A stretch of DNA of 64,000 nucleotides from Streptomyces narbonensis (GTDB lineage Bacteria > Actinomycetota > Actinomycetes > Streptomycetales > Streptomycetaceae). Both the position numbers and the translations under genes were made by a program. Position 1 is the first letter of the stretch. Every line of letters begins with the position of its first letter. Where the stretch lies: the NCBI RefSeq assembly GCF_014649015.1, contig NZ_BMSF01000012.1, forward strand, positions 186,001-250,000, written 5' to 3'. The notes beneath the pieces were generated by a model that made no database searches, was not told the DNA's origin, and saw only the letters and a list, made by a program, of their open reading frames with translations. Positions 33,488 through 40,716 of this stretch are shown here, piece after piece.

Positions 33488-33714
33488 TTGCCCCCTCCCG
33501 GCCCACGCCGTACGGTCGTACCTGACCTTGTTGTCGTTGATCGGAGAAGGACGTTGCTCGTCTGAGGTTGCGAGACACCGTGCCGCGCGTGCCCCCTTAG
33601 TGCCGCGTGTGCCGTTCTCGACCTCGGCGTACGAGCCGTTCTTTCGACAGCCCGCGCCCCGGTGTCTCTCGCGTCGCCCATTCACGCTCGCGCTCGCGCA
33701 ACCGGGAGGCCTCC
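33488..33714 (+). promoter_or_regulatory. Promoter and long leader of the ABC-F gene
   Basis: TTGCCC (33488-33493) and TACGGT (33511-33516) are 17 bases apart, predicting a start near 33523 and a leader of about 190 bases. The leader has a GGAGAAGG at 33543-33550 followed by a four-codon frame from TTG 33554, and a GTG-started frame from 33662 that overlaps the ABC-F start. ABC-F resistance genes are often controlled by ribosome-mediated attenuation in such leaders; this is inference. Confidence 0.4.
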
Positions 33715-35355
33715 ATGGCGCATCACCCCACTTTTCTCACCTGCTCCTCTCTCTCCTTCTCGTGGCCCGACGGCACCGAGGTCCTCGACGACTTCCGTCT
33801 CACGGTCGGCCCCGGCCGCACCGGACTCATCGGGCTCAACGGCTCCGGCAAGTCGACCCTGCTGAAACTCCTCGCGGGAGAACTGACCCCGACGGAGGGG
33901 ACGGTGCGCGTCACGGGCGAGCTCGGCTACCTGCCGCAGAACGTGGTCCTGGACACCTCGCGCCGGGTCGACGAGATCCTCGGCATCGCGGCGAAGCGGG
34001 CCGCGCTGCACGCCATCGAGGCGGGTGATCCCGCCGAGGAGCACTTCACCGCACTCGCCGACGACTGGGACGTCGAGGAGCGGGCCCGCGCCACCCTCGA
34101 CCAGCTGGGGCTCTCCGGCGTCGGTCTCGACCGGACCGTCGGCGAGGTCTCGGGCGGCGAGTCCGTCCTGTTGCGCCTCGCGGCGCTGCTGCTCGCCCGC
34201 CCCGACGTCCTGCTGCTCGACGAGCCGACGAACAATCTGGACCGTCATGCCCGCGCCCGTCTGTACGAGGCGGTGGAGGGCTGGTCCGGGGTCCTGGTCG
34301 TGGTCAGCCACGACCGTGAACTCCTGGAGCGCGTCGACCAGATCGCCGACCTCCGGGACGGCGAGGTCACCTGGTACGGCGGCAACTGGTCCGCGTACGA
34401 GACGGCGCTCGCCGCCGAACAGGAGGCGGCGGAGCGGATGGTGCGGGTCGCGGAGGCCGACGTCCAGCGGCAGAAGCGGGAACTCGCCGACAGTCACATG
34501 AAGTCGGCCCGCCGGAAGCGGTACGGGCAGAAGAGCTTCGAGAACAAGGTCGCGTCGAAGCTCGTGGCCAACGCGAACAAGCGGGACGCGCAGGTCACGG
34601 CCGGCAAGCAGACGACCCTGCACTCGGAGCGCCTCTCCGAGGCGAGGGAGCGGCTCGACGCGGCGGTGGAGGCGGTACGGGACGACGACGAGATCCGCGT
34701 CGAACTGCCCCGCACCTCGGTGCCGCCAGGCCGCGAGGTCCTGTTCCTGCGCGACCTGGACCTGCGCTACGGGGCCGGGGTCGACGGCGAGTTCGCGCTG
34801 CGCGGCCCGGAGCGGATCGCGCTCGTCGGCCGGAACGGCGCCGGCAAGACGACGCTGCTCCGGACGATCGCGGGAGAGTTGGAGCCCCTGTCGGGCGAGG
34901 TGGACCCGCGGGTGCCGCTCCGCTTCCTGCCGCAGCGGCTCGACGTCCTCGACGACGGGCTGAGTGTGGTGGAGAACGTGGCCCGCTTCGCGCCCACGGC
35001 GACGGGGAACGCGATCAGGGCGCGGCTGGCGAGGTTTCTCTTCCGGGGAGCGCGGGCGGATCAGCTCGTGGGCACCCTCTCGGGCGGGGAGCGGTTCCGG
35101 GCGACGCTCGCGGCGCTGCTCCTGGCGGAGCCGGCTCCGCAGCTGCTGATGCTGGACGAGCCCACGAACAACCTGGACATGGCGTCGGTCCGGAAGCTGA
35201 CGGCGGCCCTCGACGCGTACGAGGGGGCACTGATCGTGGCGAGCCACGACGTGACGTTCCTGGAGTCGCTGGGCATCACGCGCTGGCTGCTGCTCGACGG
35301 TGAGCTGCGGCCGACGACGGCGGAAGAGGTCCGGGGAGTGACGTCGAAGGGTTAG
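33715..35355 (+). CDS. ABC-F family ATPase
   Basis: 546-residue soluble twin-ATPase. First cassette: Walker A GLNGSGKSTLLKLLAG near residue 42, signature EVSGGESVLLRLA, Walker B LLLDEPTNNLD. Second cassette: VGRNGAGKTTLLRTIAG, LSGGERFRATLAAL, LMLDEPTNNLD. The inter-domain linker is long, basic and helical (around 235-320, KRELADSHMKSARRKRYGQK), the feature that reaches the peptidyl-transferase centre in antibiotic-resistance ABC-F proteins. GGGAGG (33703-33708) precedes the ATG. Ribosome protection against an antibiotic or a housekeeping translation role are both possible; the long leader favours drug-responsive control. Confidence 0.9.
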   Translation: MAHHPTFLTCSSLSFSWPDGTEVLDDFRLTVGPGRTGLIGLNGSGKSTLLKLLAGELTPTEGTVRVTGELGYLPQNVVLDTSRRVDEILGIAAKRAALHAIEAGDPAEEHFTALADDWDVEERARATLDQLGLSGVGLDRTVGEVSGGESVLLRLAALLLARPDVLLLDEPTNNLDRHARARLYEAVEGWSGVLVVVSHDRELLERVDQIADLRDGEVTWYGGNWSAYETALAAEQEAAERMVRVAEADVQRQKRELADSHMKSARRKRYGQKSFENKVASKLVANANKRDAQVTAGKQTTLHSERLSEARERLDAAVEAVRDDDEIRVELPRTSVPPGREVLFLRDLDLRYGAGVDGEFALRGPERIALVGRNGAGKTTLLRTIAGELEPLSGEVDPRVPLRFLPQRLDVLDDGLSVVENVARFAPTATGNAIRARLARFLFRGARADQLVGTLSGGERFRATLAALLLAEPAPQLLMLDEPTNNLDMASVRKLTAALDAYEGALIVASHDVTFLESLGITRWLLLDGELRPTTAEEVRGVTSKG

Positions 35356-35398
35356 GGCGCCGGGACGGGGCGCACCGTGGAGGCGGGGCGTTGATGTC

Positions 35399-35860
35399 TC
35401 AACGATGGAGTAAGGCCCAGGACTTGGTGCCGCCGCCCGGTGTCAGTACGGGGGCGAGGCCCCAGTCGCCTCCGTGCGCGTCGACCGCCGCGGCCAGCAG
35501 CCACATGCTGCGGCTGCGGCGGTCGCGGCATTCCTCGGCGGCGACGGGCGCGGAGTGGGCCGGGTGCTGGTCGAAGAGCACGATCCGCAGCGCCTCGTAC
35601 TGCCAGCGGACGCGCAGGATCATCTCGCGGTCGGGTGTGAAGCGGTATGCGGCGGCGACCAGTTCCGAGGTGGCGAGCGCGGCGGTCTCGCAGAGCTCGG
35701 AGAGACCGTGCCGGGTGAGGAGCGTACTGACCGACTCACGGGCGAGTCCGGCGCAGTAGGCGCCTCCGGGGAGGAGCATCGAGTAGCTGAGGTTCTCCGT
35801 GGCGGGAGGTATGGGGCCGGCCGCGACGGCGGACGGGAGGCAACGCAGTGCGCCCTTCAT
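35399..35860 (-). CDS. Degenerate HATPase-type ATP-binding protein
   Basis: 153-residue HATPase_c-like protein. The N-box position reads TSELVAAAYRFTPD instead of SELVTNA-x-RHA, losing the Asn that coordinates Mg-ATP. The later LFDQHPAHS and GLAPVLTPGGGTKSWALL correspond to the G1 and G2 boxes in weakened form. ATP binding is therefore doubtful and it may be a binding-only partner. It is divergent from an XRE regulator followed by a DUF397-like gene, an arrangement known around the Streptomyces whiJ-type loci. Start: ATG at 35860, where homology begins; an in-frame ATG at 35902 is possible. Confidence 0.7.
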   Translation of the reverse strand: MKGALRCLPSAVAAGPIPPATENLSYSMLLPGGAYCAGLARESVSTLLTRHGLSELCETAALATSELVAAAYRFTPDREMILRVRWQYEALRIVLFDQHPAHSAPVAAEECRDRRSRSMWLLAAAVDAHGGDWGLAPVLTPGGGTKSWALLHR

Positions 35861-35899
35861 CGGGTTGCTCACATTTCTTGCGCATTGGGGGGGTACGCA

Positions 35900-35983
35900 C
35901 ACACGGGTCGGTCGCCCCGTGTGAGACTTGCGCTACCGACCGTAGCGCACAAGCGGAGCACAGTGCTACTACTTGCGGGTAGT
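35900..35983. promoter_or_regulatory. Cluster of four dyads between HATPase and XRE genes
   Basis: Inverted repeats lie in a row: CACACGGG-N8-CCCGTGTG (35900-35923), TGCGCTAC-N5-GTAGCGCA (35929-35949), AGCAC-A-GTGCT (35957-35967) and ACTAC-N6-GTAGT (35968-35983). The region separates two divergent regulators, so these are candidate operators for the XRE protein or others. Confidence 0.55.
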
Positions 35984-36052
35984 CGTGCCATTCCGGCCGA
36001 AACGGCATCCGTGGGGGTCGCCGACGTCACGCAACGCAAGGGGAGATCGAGC

Positions 36053-36904
36053 GTGCCACCCAGGAGCAGCCCGACCGCGCGACAGCAGCGCCTCGGGAGC
36101 GAACTGCGCAGACTGCGCGAACAGTCGGGCATGTCGGCGCAGCAGGCCGCCGCCCTCCTGGGCGTCGACCGCACCCGTATCCCCAACATCGAGTCGGGCC
36201 GCTTCGGCATCAGCGCCGAGCGCGTCCGCACCCTCGCCTTCAACTACGGCTGTCCCGACACGGCACTCGTCGACCTCCTCGCCGGCATCGCGCAGGAGCG
36301 GGACCGGGGCTGGTGGGAGGAGCACCGCGGCCTGCTGCCGCCCGCACTCATCGACATCGCCGAACTGGAGTTCCACGCCTCGGAGTTGCAGAGCGCCGTC
36401 ACCACCCACATCCCGGGCCTCCTGCAGACCGAGGAGCACGCGCGGGCCGTCTTCGACACCGCCGTCCCGCTCCTGCCGGGCCCCGACCTGGAGGCCCGCC
36501 TCGCCCTGCGGCTGCGCCGTCAGGAGGTGCTGGACCGGGACCGGCCCGTGCTGTACGAGGTCGTGATCCACGAGGCGGCGCTGCGCATGCAGTTCGGCGG
36601 GCCGAAGGTCGCGCGCGCCCAGTTGGAGCACATCCTGGCGTGCTCCGAGCGGGACACCCTGACCGTCCGCGTCATCCCCTTCACCGCGGGGGGTTTCCCG
36701 GGCGCGGGCCAGTCGTTCACCTATGTGTCCGCGCCCGTGCCGCAGCTCGACACCGTGCAGCTCGACTCCTCCCACGGATCGATCCTCCTCGACGCCGACA
36801 TGCAGCTCCGCCGCTACCGGGGGCTCCTAAACCGGCTGCGCGGGCTCGCCCTGACCACGACCGACTCGCGCGCGTTCATACGCGCCATCGCCCAGGATCT
36901 GTGA
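36053..36904 (+). CDS. XRE family regulator with DUF5753 domain
   Basis: 283-residue DNA-binding protein. The N-terminal HTH_31/XRE domain (about 10-65) contains LGSELRRLREQSGMSAQQAA and LLGVDRTRIPNIESGRFGIS. The remainder is the DUF5753 domain, with TTHIPGLLQTEEHARAVF, RQEVLDRDRPVLYEVVIHEA and VIPFTAGGFPGAGQSFTYV. Such proteins are paired with a small DUF397 protein and often an HATPase; WhiJ of S. coelicolor is the best-studied relative and represses development. GTG at 36053 has AAGGGGAG (36038-36045) upstream. The DUF397-like gene begins 14 bases after its stop, so they are one operon. Confidence 0.9.
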   Translation: MPPRSSPTARQQRLGSELRRLREQSGMSAQQAAALLGVDRTRIPNIESGRFGISAERVRTLAFNYGCPDTALVDLLAGIAQERDRGWWEEHRGLLPPALIDIAELEFHASELQSAVTTHIPGLLQTEEHARAVFDTAVPLLPGPDLEARLALRLRRQEVLDRDRPVLYEVVIHEAALRMQFGGPKVARAQLEHILACSERDTLTVRVIPFTAGGFPGAGQSFTYVSAPVPQLDTVQLDSSHGSILLDADMQLRRYRGLLNRLRGLALTTTDSRAFIRAIAQDL

Positions 36905-36918
36905 AGGACCGCCCCACC

Positions 36919-37161
36919 ATGAACGTCACCACCACCCCCCACACCACCGCCCGCACCACCGCTCCGGCTGCCGTCGACATCGACTGGAACGAGGCCTTCT
37001 GCAGCGAGGGCGCGAACTGCTTCCGGTTCGGCCTCGACGACTCCGGCCGGGCCTACATCGGCTCGACCCTCACCCCCGGCGAGTACGTCAGCGACTCGGT
37101 GGAGGCGCTCCGCGCCCTGATCTCCGCGGTGAAGGCAGGCGCGGCCGACCACCTGCTCTGA
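36919..37161 (+). CDS. DUF397-like small protein
   Basis: 80-residue protein occupying the DUF397 position in the XRE/DUF397/HATPase set. After a Thr-rich N-terminus, DWNEAFCSEGANCFRFGLDD parallels the WxKSSYSG-x-NCVEV core of DUF397, and VSDSVEALRALISAVKAGAADHLL parallels the C-terminal helix. Similarity is weak, so it is a divergent member or an analogue. DUF397 proteins are thought to act with the neighbouring XRE repressor; mechanism is not known. A 26-bp tandem repeat starts at its stop codon. Confidence 0.7.
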   Translation: MNVTTTPHTTARTTAPAAVDIDWNEAFCSEGANCFRFGLDDSGRAYIGSTLTPGEYVSDSVEALRALISAVKAGAADHLL

Positions 37162-37262
37162 ACCGTCCACCCGACGCCCGTCCTGGACCGTCCACCCCGA
37201 CGTCCGCCCTGGACCGTCCACCCCGACGTCCGCCCTCGACCGTCCACCCCGACGTCCGCCCT
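37160..37262. repeat. 26-bp tandem repeat, four copies
   Basis: Units at 37160-37184 (one base shorter), 37185-37210, 37211-37236 and 37237-37262. Two share GGACCGTCCACCCCGACG and CCGCCCT exactly, one differs by one base. The array begins within the stop codon of the DUF397-like gene. A single related unit is found at 40573-40596. Confidence 0.85.
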
Positions 37263-37402
37263 GAACCCTCCGCTCCGCATCGTCTGCTCTGCGTAGCCGA
37301 CCCGACGGCGCGAAAGGGCCGATCCGGACGTGACCTGCGTCTCCAGCACCCCGGCGGAGCAGCACACATAACGGAACGTAATCGGACATCGTCCGAACGG
37401 GC

Positions 37403-37460
37403 TTGGCCGACGCCTTACGGAGCCTTAACCTACGGTCTCGTAACCTACGAATCCGTAGGT
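37403..37460 (+). promoter_or_regulatory. Desaturase promoter with ACCTACG repeats
   Basis: TTGGCC (37403-37408) and TAACCT (37426-37431) are 17 bases apart. ACCTACG occurs at 37428-37434 and 37443-37449, and its complement CGTAGGT at 37454-37460; the last two form a dyad with a 4-base spacer just downstream of the predicted start point. This is a likely operator for the desaturase gene; the regulator is unknown. The rest of the 37263-37498 interval shows nothing else. Confidence 0.55.
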
Positions 37461-37498
37461 ATTCCCTTATGCCCTTCTCTCCGTCCCCAGGAGTCCCC

Positions 37499-38473
37499 GT
37501 GACGCTCACCTCTCCCCACCTCGGCAGCTCGGCGGAGTGGACCGACGCGCGCCTGCTCTACGCGCTGGAAGAGGTCGTGGAGAAGGAGCTCAACCGGCAC
37601 CTGAAGGTCACCAAGGACTGGATGCCGCACGAGTACGTGCCGTGGTCCGACGGCCGGAACTTCCCGGGCTTCTTCGAGGACGGCGAGGCCTGGGACCCCA
37701 AGCAGTCCAAGGTCACCGAGATCGGCAAGATCGCCCTCGTGGTCAACCTGCTCACCGAGGACAACCTCCCGAGCTACCACCACGAGATCGCCAGCCTCTT
37801 CGGCCGTGACGGTGCCTGGGGCACCTGGGTGCACCGCTGGACCGCCGAGGAGGGCCGCCACGGCATCGTGATGCGCGACTACCTCCTGGCCTCGCGCGCC
37901 GTCGACCCGGACAAGCTGGAGCAGTTCCGGATGTCGCACATGAGCGAGGGCTTCGAGTCCGACAACCGGCACTCGATGCTGCACTCCGTGGCGTACGTCG
38001 CATTCCAGGAGCTCGCGACCCGCATCTCGCACCGGAACACCGGCCACCAGTCGGGCGACCCGGTCTGCGACCGGATGCTCTCGCGTATCGCCACCGACGA
38101 GAACCTGCACATGGTCTTCTACCGGAACCTGCTGGGCGCGGCCTTCGAGCTCGCCCCGGACCTGACCATGATGGCCGTGCGGGACGTGGTCGTGAACTTC
38201 CGGATGCCCGGACACGGCATGCCGGGCTTCGAGCGGGCCGCGGCGCAGATGGCGATCGGCGAGATCTACAACATGCGCATCCACCACGACGACGTGCTCC
38301 AGCCCGTCCTGCGCTTCCTCAAGGTCCTGCAGATCGAGGGGCTCGGCCCGGAGGGCCTCCAGGCCCAGGACGAGCTGGGTCTGTACATGAACGGCCTGGA
38401 CAGCGAGGCCTCCAAGTTCGACGAGAAGCTCGCGGCCCGCAAGGCCCGCATGGCGGCCCGCGCCGCCGGCTGA
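37499..38473 (+). CDS. desA: Acyl-[acyl-carrier-protein] desaturase
   Basis: 324-residue soluble di-iron desaturase. The metal ligands are recognisable: Glu residues in LEEVVEKELNRH and LLTEDNLPSYHHEI, the EEGRH motif (near 124), and the second helix pair ending in ATDENLHMVFYRN with ExxH. It introduces a cis double bond in acyl-ACP, supplying unsaturated acyl chains for membranes or natural products. I use GTG at 37499, five bases after AGGAG (37489-37493); an in-frame ATG at 37469 lacks a site. Its promoter has repeated ACCTACG elements. The gene is convergent with the WhiB-like gene and ends at a shared hairpin. Confidence 0.9.
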   Translation: MTLTSPHLGSSAEWTDARLLYALEEVVEKELNRHLKVTKDWMPHEYVPWSDGRNFPGFFEDGEAWDPKQSKVTEIGKIALVVNLLTEDNLPSYHHEIASLFGRDGAWGTWVHRWTAEEGRHGIVMRDYLLASRAVDPDKLEQFRMSHMSEGFESDNRHSMLHSVAYVAFQELATRISHRNTGHQSGDPVCDRMLSRIATDENLHMVFYRNLLGAAFELAPDLTMMAVRDVVVNFRMPGHGMPGFERAAAQMAIGEIYNMRIHHDDVLQPVLRFLKVLQIEGLGPEGLQAQDELGLYMNGLDSEASKFDEKLAARKARMAARAAG

Positions 38474-38496
38474 TCCACGCTGCGGCGCCCCGGGGA

Positions 38497-38550
38497 GGAG
38501 CGCGTGCGGCTCAGCGACGGCCCTGCTGCCGCTTGAGCCGCACGCGCTCC
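38497..38550. terminator. 17-bp perfect inverted repeat overlapping wbl 3' end
   Basis: Arms 38497-38513 and 38534-38550 are perfectly complementary (GGAGCGCGTGCGGCTCA and its complement) with a 20-base loop. Nearly all of the right arm and loop encode the last dozen codons of the WhiB-like protein. It should terminate both the desaturase and, after its stop, the wbl transcript. Confidence 0.75.
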
Positions 38551-38768
38551 TTCTCGGAGAGCCCGCCCCACACCCCGAACCGCTCGTCGTGGTCCATCGC
38601 GTACTCCAGGCACGCCACGCGTCCCTCGCACGCCCCGCACAGCTGCTTGGCCTCGCGCGTCGACGAGCCGGGGGCCGGGAAGAAGAACTCCGGGCCCGCC
38701 TGGGCGCACAGGGCGTTCTCACGCCAGGAGAAGTCGGGAGCGGTCAGCACGTCGGTATCCGTCTGCAT
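38511..38768 (-). CDS. wblH: WhiB-like regulator
   Basis: 85-residue WhiB-family iron-sulfur regulator. The four cluster-binding cysteines are Cys21, Cys44, Cys47 and Cys53 (C-x22-C-x2-C-x5-C), followed by the GVWGG turn (FGVWGGLSEKERVRL) and a basic tail. Such proteins bind the primary sigma factor and sense redox or nitric oxide, governing development and metabolism. The start at 38768 is chosen by homology; an in-frame ATG further upstream at 38807 is possible. The symbol wblH is inferred from remembered synteny with SCO6715 near ssgD and is uncertain, the family is not. Direct repeats lie in its promoter. Confidence 0.85.
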   Translation of the reverse strand: MQTDTDVLTAPDFSWRENALCAQAGPEFFFPAPGSSTREAKQLCGACEGRVACLEYAMDHDERFGVWGGLSEKERVRLKRQQGRR

Positions 38769-38811
38769 GACCGACACGTTGCCTGCCGGGCGTAAACGAG
38801 CCATCAACGTT

Positions 38812-38841
38812 CGATCAATGGCGTATACGCGCGATCAATGG
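38812..38841 (-). promoter_or_regulatory. Direct repeats upstream of the WhiB-like gene
   Basis: CGATCAATGG occurs at 38812-38821 and 38832-38841, exactly 20 bases apart, with a related CATCAACG further downstream and CGTATACG between. Read on the minus strand each gives TTGATC, resembling a -35 hexamer. Two helical turns of spacing suit cooperative protein binding. Confidence 0.45.
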
Positions 38842-38965
38842 ACTACGCGCGGCAGCGGACCCGCGGCCGTCGATGAACAAAGTGTTTCCGACCCGTCGGG
38901 CCACCCGATTCGGCTCCCGTCATGTGGCAGCGTGGGAGCCCGATCACCCACGGGGAGCGAACCCT

Positions 38966-39757
38966 ATGACGACCGAGGCCGGCATCGTCCGACCCCCGGC
39001 CGGCGCCCAGGCGGTCCGCCGCGCGCTGGACGTGCTGCACTGTTTCCACGACAACGGCCCCGATCTGAGCGCCTCCGACCTCGCGCGCCGGCTCGGGCTC
39101 GCCACCTCCACGGCGCACCGGCTGGCGCGGACCCTGCTCGGCTCGGGCTTCCTGGAGCAGGACGCGCGGACCGCCCGCTACCGGCTCGGCCCGGCGATGA
39201 CGGAGCTGGGACGTCTCGCCTACCACCAGCGGGGGCTGCACCTGGCCACGCCCGAGCTCGCCGATCTGGCCCGCCGGACGGGCGGCACCGCCGACCTGGC
39301 GCTGCGCAGCGGCCCGCACGTGGTGATCGTGGCGGGCGGTTCGGTGACACCGAGAGTCGGTCTGCGGAGGCCCCTGCACTCCACGGCCCTCGGGAAGGTG
39401 CTGCTCGCCTGGCCGCGCAGGGCCGAGGACGAAGCCCGCGCCCTGCCGGCGCCGACCGTTCTCACCGACCGGCCCCTCTCCGGCCCTTCCTCCCTGACAC
39501 CCGAGCTGGCGCGCGTACAGGAGGCGGGATACGCCCTCGACGACGGCGAGTCGGCCCACGGGGTGCGGACCGTGGCCGTACCGGTCCTGGAGCGGGCGGG
39601 ACACGCGCGGTTCGCGCTCGCGGTCCGCGCGGCGCCGGAGCTGATCACCGAAGGGCGGCTCGGCTGGTACCTGGCGCAGGCACAGGAGTGTGCCAGGGCG
39701 CTGGAGGTCCTCCTGCTCACCCCGGCGGAACGGCGCGACCCCCGGGGACGGGCCTGA
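38966..39757 (+). CDS. IclR family transcriptional regulator
   Basis: 263-residue IclR-type regulator. The winged-helix DNA-binding domain is at about 12-75 (AVRRALDVLHCFHDN, LSASDLARRLGLATSTAHRL). The effector domain follows, with the conserved RPLHSTALGKVLLAW and GYALDDGESAHGVRTVAVPV segments. IclR proteins bind small organic acids and control catabolic operons. A GGGGAGCG site precedes the ATG at 38966. No catabolic gene is adjacent, so the target may be elsewhere; the TetR-type gene 68 bases downstream on the same strand has its own promoter. Confidence 0.88.
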   Translation: MTTEAGIVRPPAGAQAVRRALDVLHCFHDNGPDLSASDLARRLGLATSTAHRLARTLLGSGFLEQDARTARYRLGPAMTELGRLAYHQRGLHLATPELADLARRTGGTADLALRSGPHVVIVAGGSVTPRVGLRRPLHSTALGKVLLAWPRRAEDEARALPAPTVLTDRPLSGPSSLTPELARVQEAGYALDDGESAHGVRTVAVPVLERAGHARFALAVRAAPELITEGRLGWYLAQAQECARALEVLLLTPAERRDPRGRA

Positions 39758-39789
39758 CGATTCCGGCGGCGCGACCGGACGGAGGGAGA

Positions 39790-39818
39790 TTTCCGCACGG
39801 TCGTGCGTTCAGTACGAT
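39790..39818 (+). promoter_or_regulatory. Promoter and palindrome of the TetR-type gene
   Basis: TACGAT (39813-39818) ends six bases before the ATG at 39825, so the transcript is probably leaderless. CGCACG-GT-CGTGCG (39794-39807), a perfect palindrome, lies in the -35/-10 spacer and is a good candidate for autorepression. Confidence 0.55.
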
Positions 39819-39824
39819 GAGGGC

Positions 39825-40511
39825 ATGAGCGGCAGCACCGGAAGCGGCACCACGGGTACCGGCACCGACACCAAGACGGACGGACGCGTCGAGCGCGGCA
39901 ACCAGACGCGGCGCCTCGTGCTCGGCCGGACCATGGACATCGCGTCCGTCGAGGGGCTCGAAGGCCTGTCCCTGGGCCGGATCGCGACCGAGCTGGAGCT
40001 CAGCAAGAGCGGCGTCTTCGCCCTCTTCGGCTCCAAGGAGGAACTCCAGCTCGCCACCGTCAGGGCCGCCGTCGCCGTCTTCGCCGAACAGGTCGTCACG
40101 CCGCTGAAGGACGTGCCCCCGGGAGCGGAGCGCGTACGCACGCTGTGCCGGAACTGGCTCACGTACTCCTCGGACCGCGTCTTCTCGGGCGGCTGCTTCT
40201 TCTACGCGGTCTCGGCCGAGTTCGACGCCCGTACGGGTCCGGTCCACGACGCGGTGGCCCGGACGCGCCTCGACTGGACCGCGTACATGGAGCGGACCCT
40301 TTCGGAGGCCCGCGCGGTGGGGGACTTCCCGGAGGACCTGGACGTGGAGCAGCTGGCCTTCGAGGTGATCGCCCTCATGGAGGCGGCCAACGCCCAGTCC
40401 GTGCTGCTCGGCGACACCCGCGCGTACGGCCGCGCGGAGCGGGGCATCACGACCCGGCTGCGGTCCGCGGCCACGGACCGGGGCCGCGCGGCACTCGCCG
40501 AACAGGCCTGA
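39825..40511 (+). CDS. TetR/AcrR family regulator
   Basis: 228-residue regulator. A Gly/Thr-rich leader (first 20 residues) precedes the TetR HTH at about 24-75: RRLVLGRTMDIASVEGLEGL then LGRIATELELSKSGVFALFG with KEELQLAT. The C-terminal domain has YSSDRVFSGGCFFYAVSAEF near 108, similar to TetR_C regulators of the RutR/YsiA side, and binds an unknown ligand. A perfect palindrome in its promoter spacer suggests it represses itself. The divergent neighbour is missing; a comparable CACGA dyad is found in the promoter of the alpha/beta hydrolase gene at 42649, possibly another target. Confidence 0.88.
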   Translation: MSGSTGSGTTGTGTDTKTDGRVERGNQTRRLVLGRTMDIASVEGLEGLSLGRIATELELSKSGVFALFGSKEELQLATVRAAVAVFAEQVVTPLKDVPPGAERVRTLCRNWLTYSSDRVFSGGCFFYAVSAEFDARTGPVHDAVARTRLDWTAYMERTLSEARAVGDFPEDLDVEQLAFEVIALMEAANAQSVLLGDTRAYGRAERGITTRLRSAATDRGRAALAEQA

Positions 40512-40572
40512 GCCCCTCCGCCTTCTCGCCCCAAGAGTCTTTCCTCTCACGTCCCGCCGGTCTCCGCACTAC

Positions 40573-40596
40573 GGACCGTCCACCCGACTCCCGCCC
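40573..40596. repeat. Single dispersed copy of the 26-bp repeat
   Basis: GGACCGTCCACCCGACTCCC followed by GCCC resembles the tandem units at 37160-37262, 3.3 kb away. The interval 40512-40716 otherwise shows no gene that I can support. Confidence 0.5.
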
Positions 40597-40716
40597 GGGA
40601 ACTGATCAGGTGAAGCCCGGGTGTCGTTCACGCGTCCACGCCGGGGCGCGCCCCCATGGTGAGCGCGTCGGCCGGAGCCCTCGGCGATCCCGCCCGCGGT
40701 CCGGTCCGCCCCGTGA

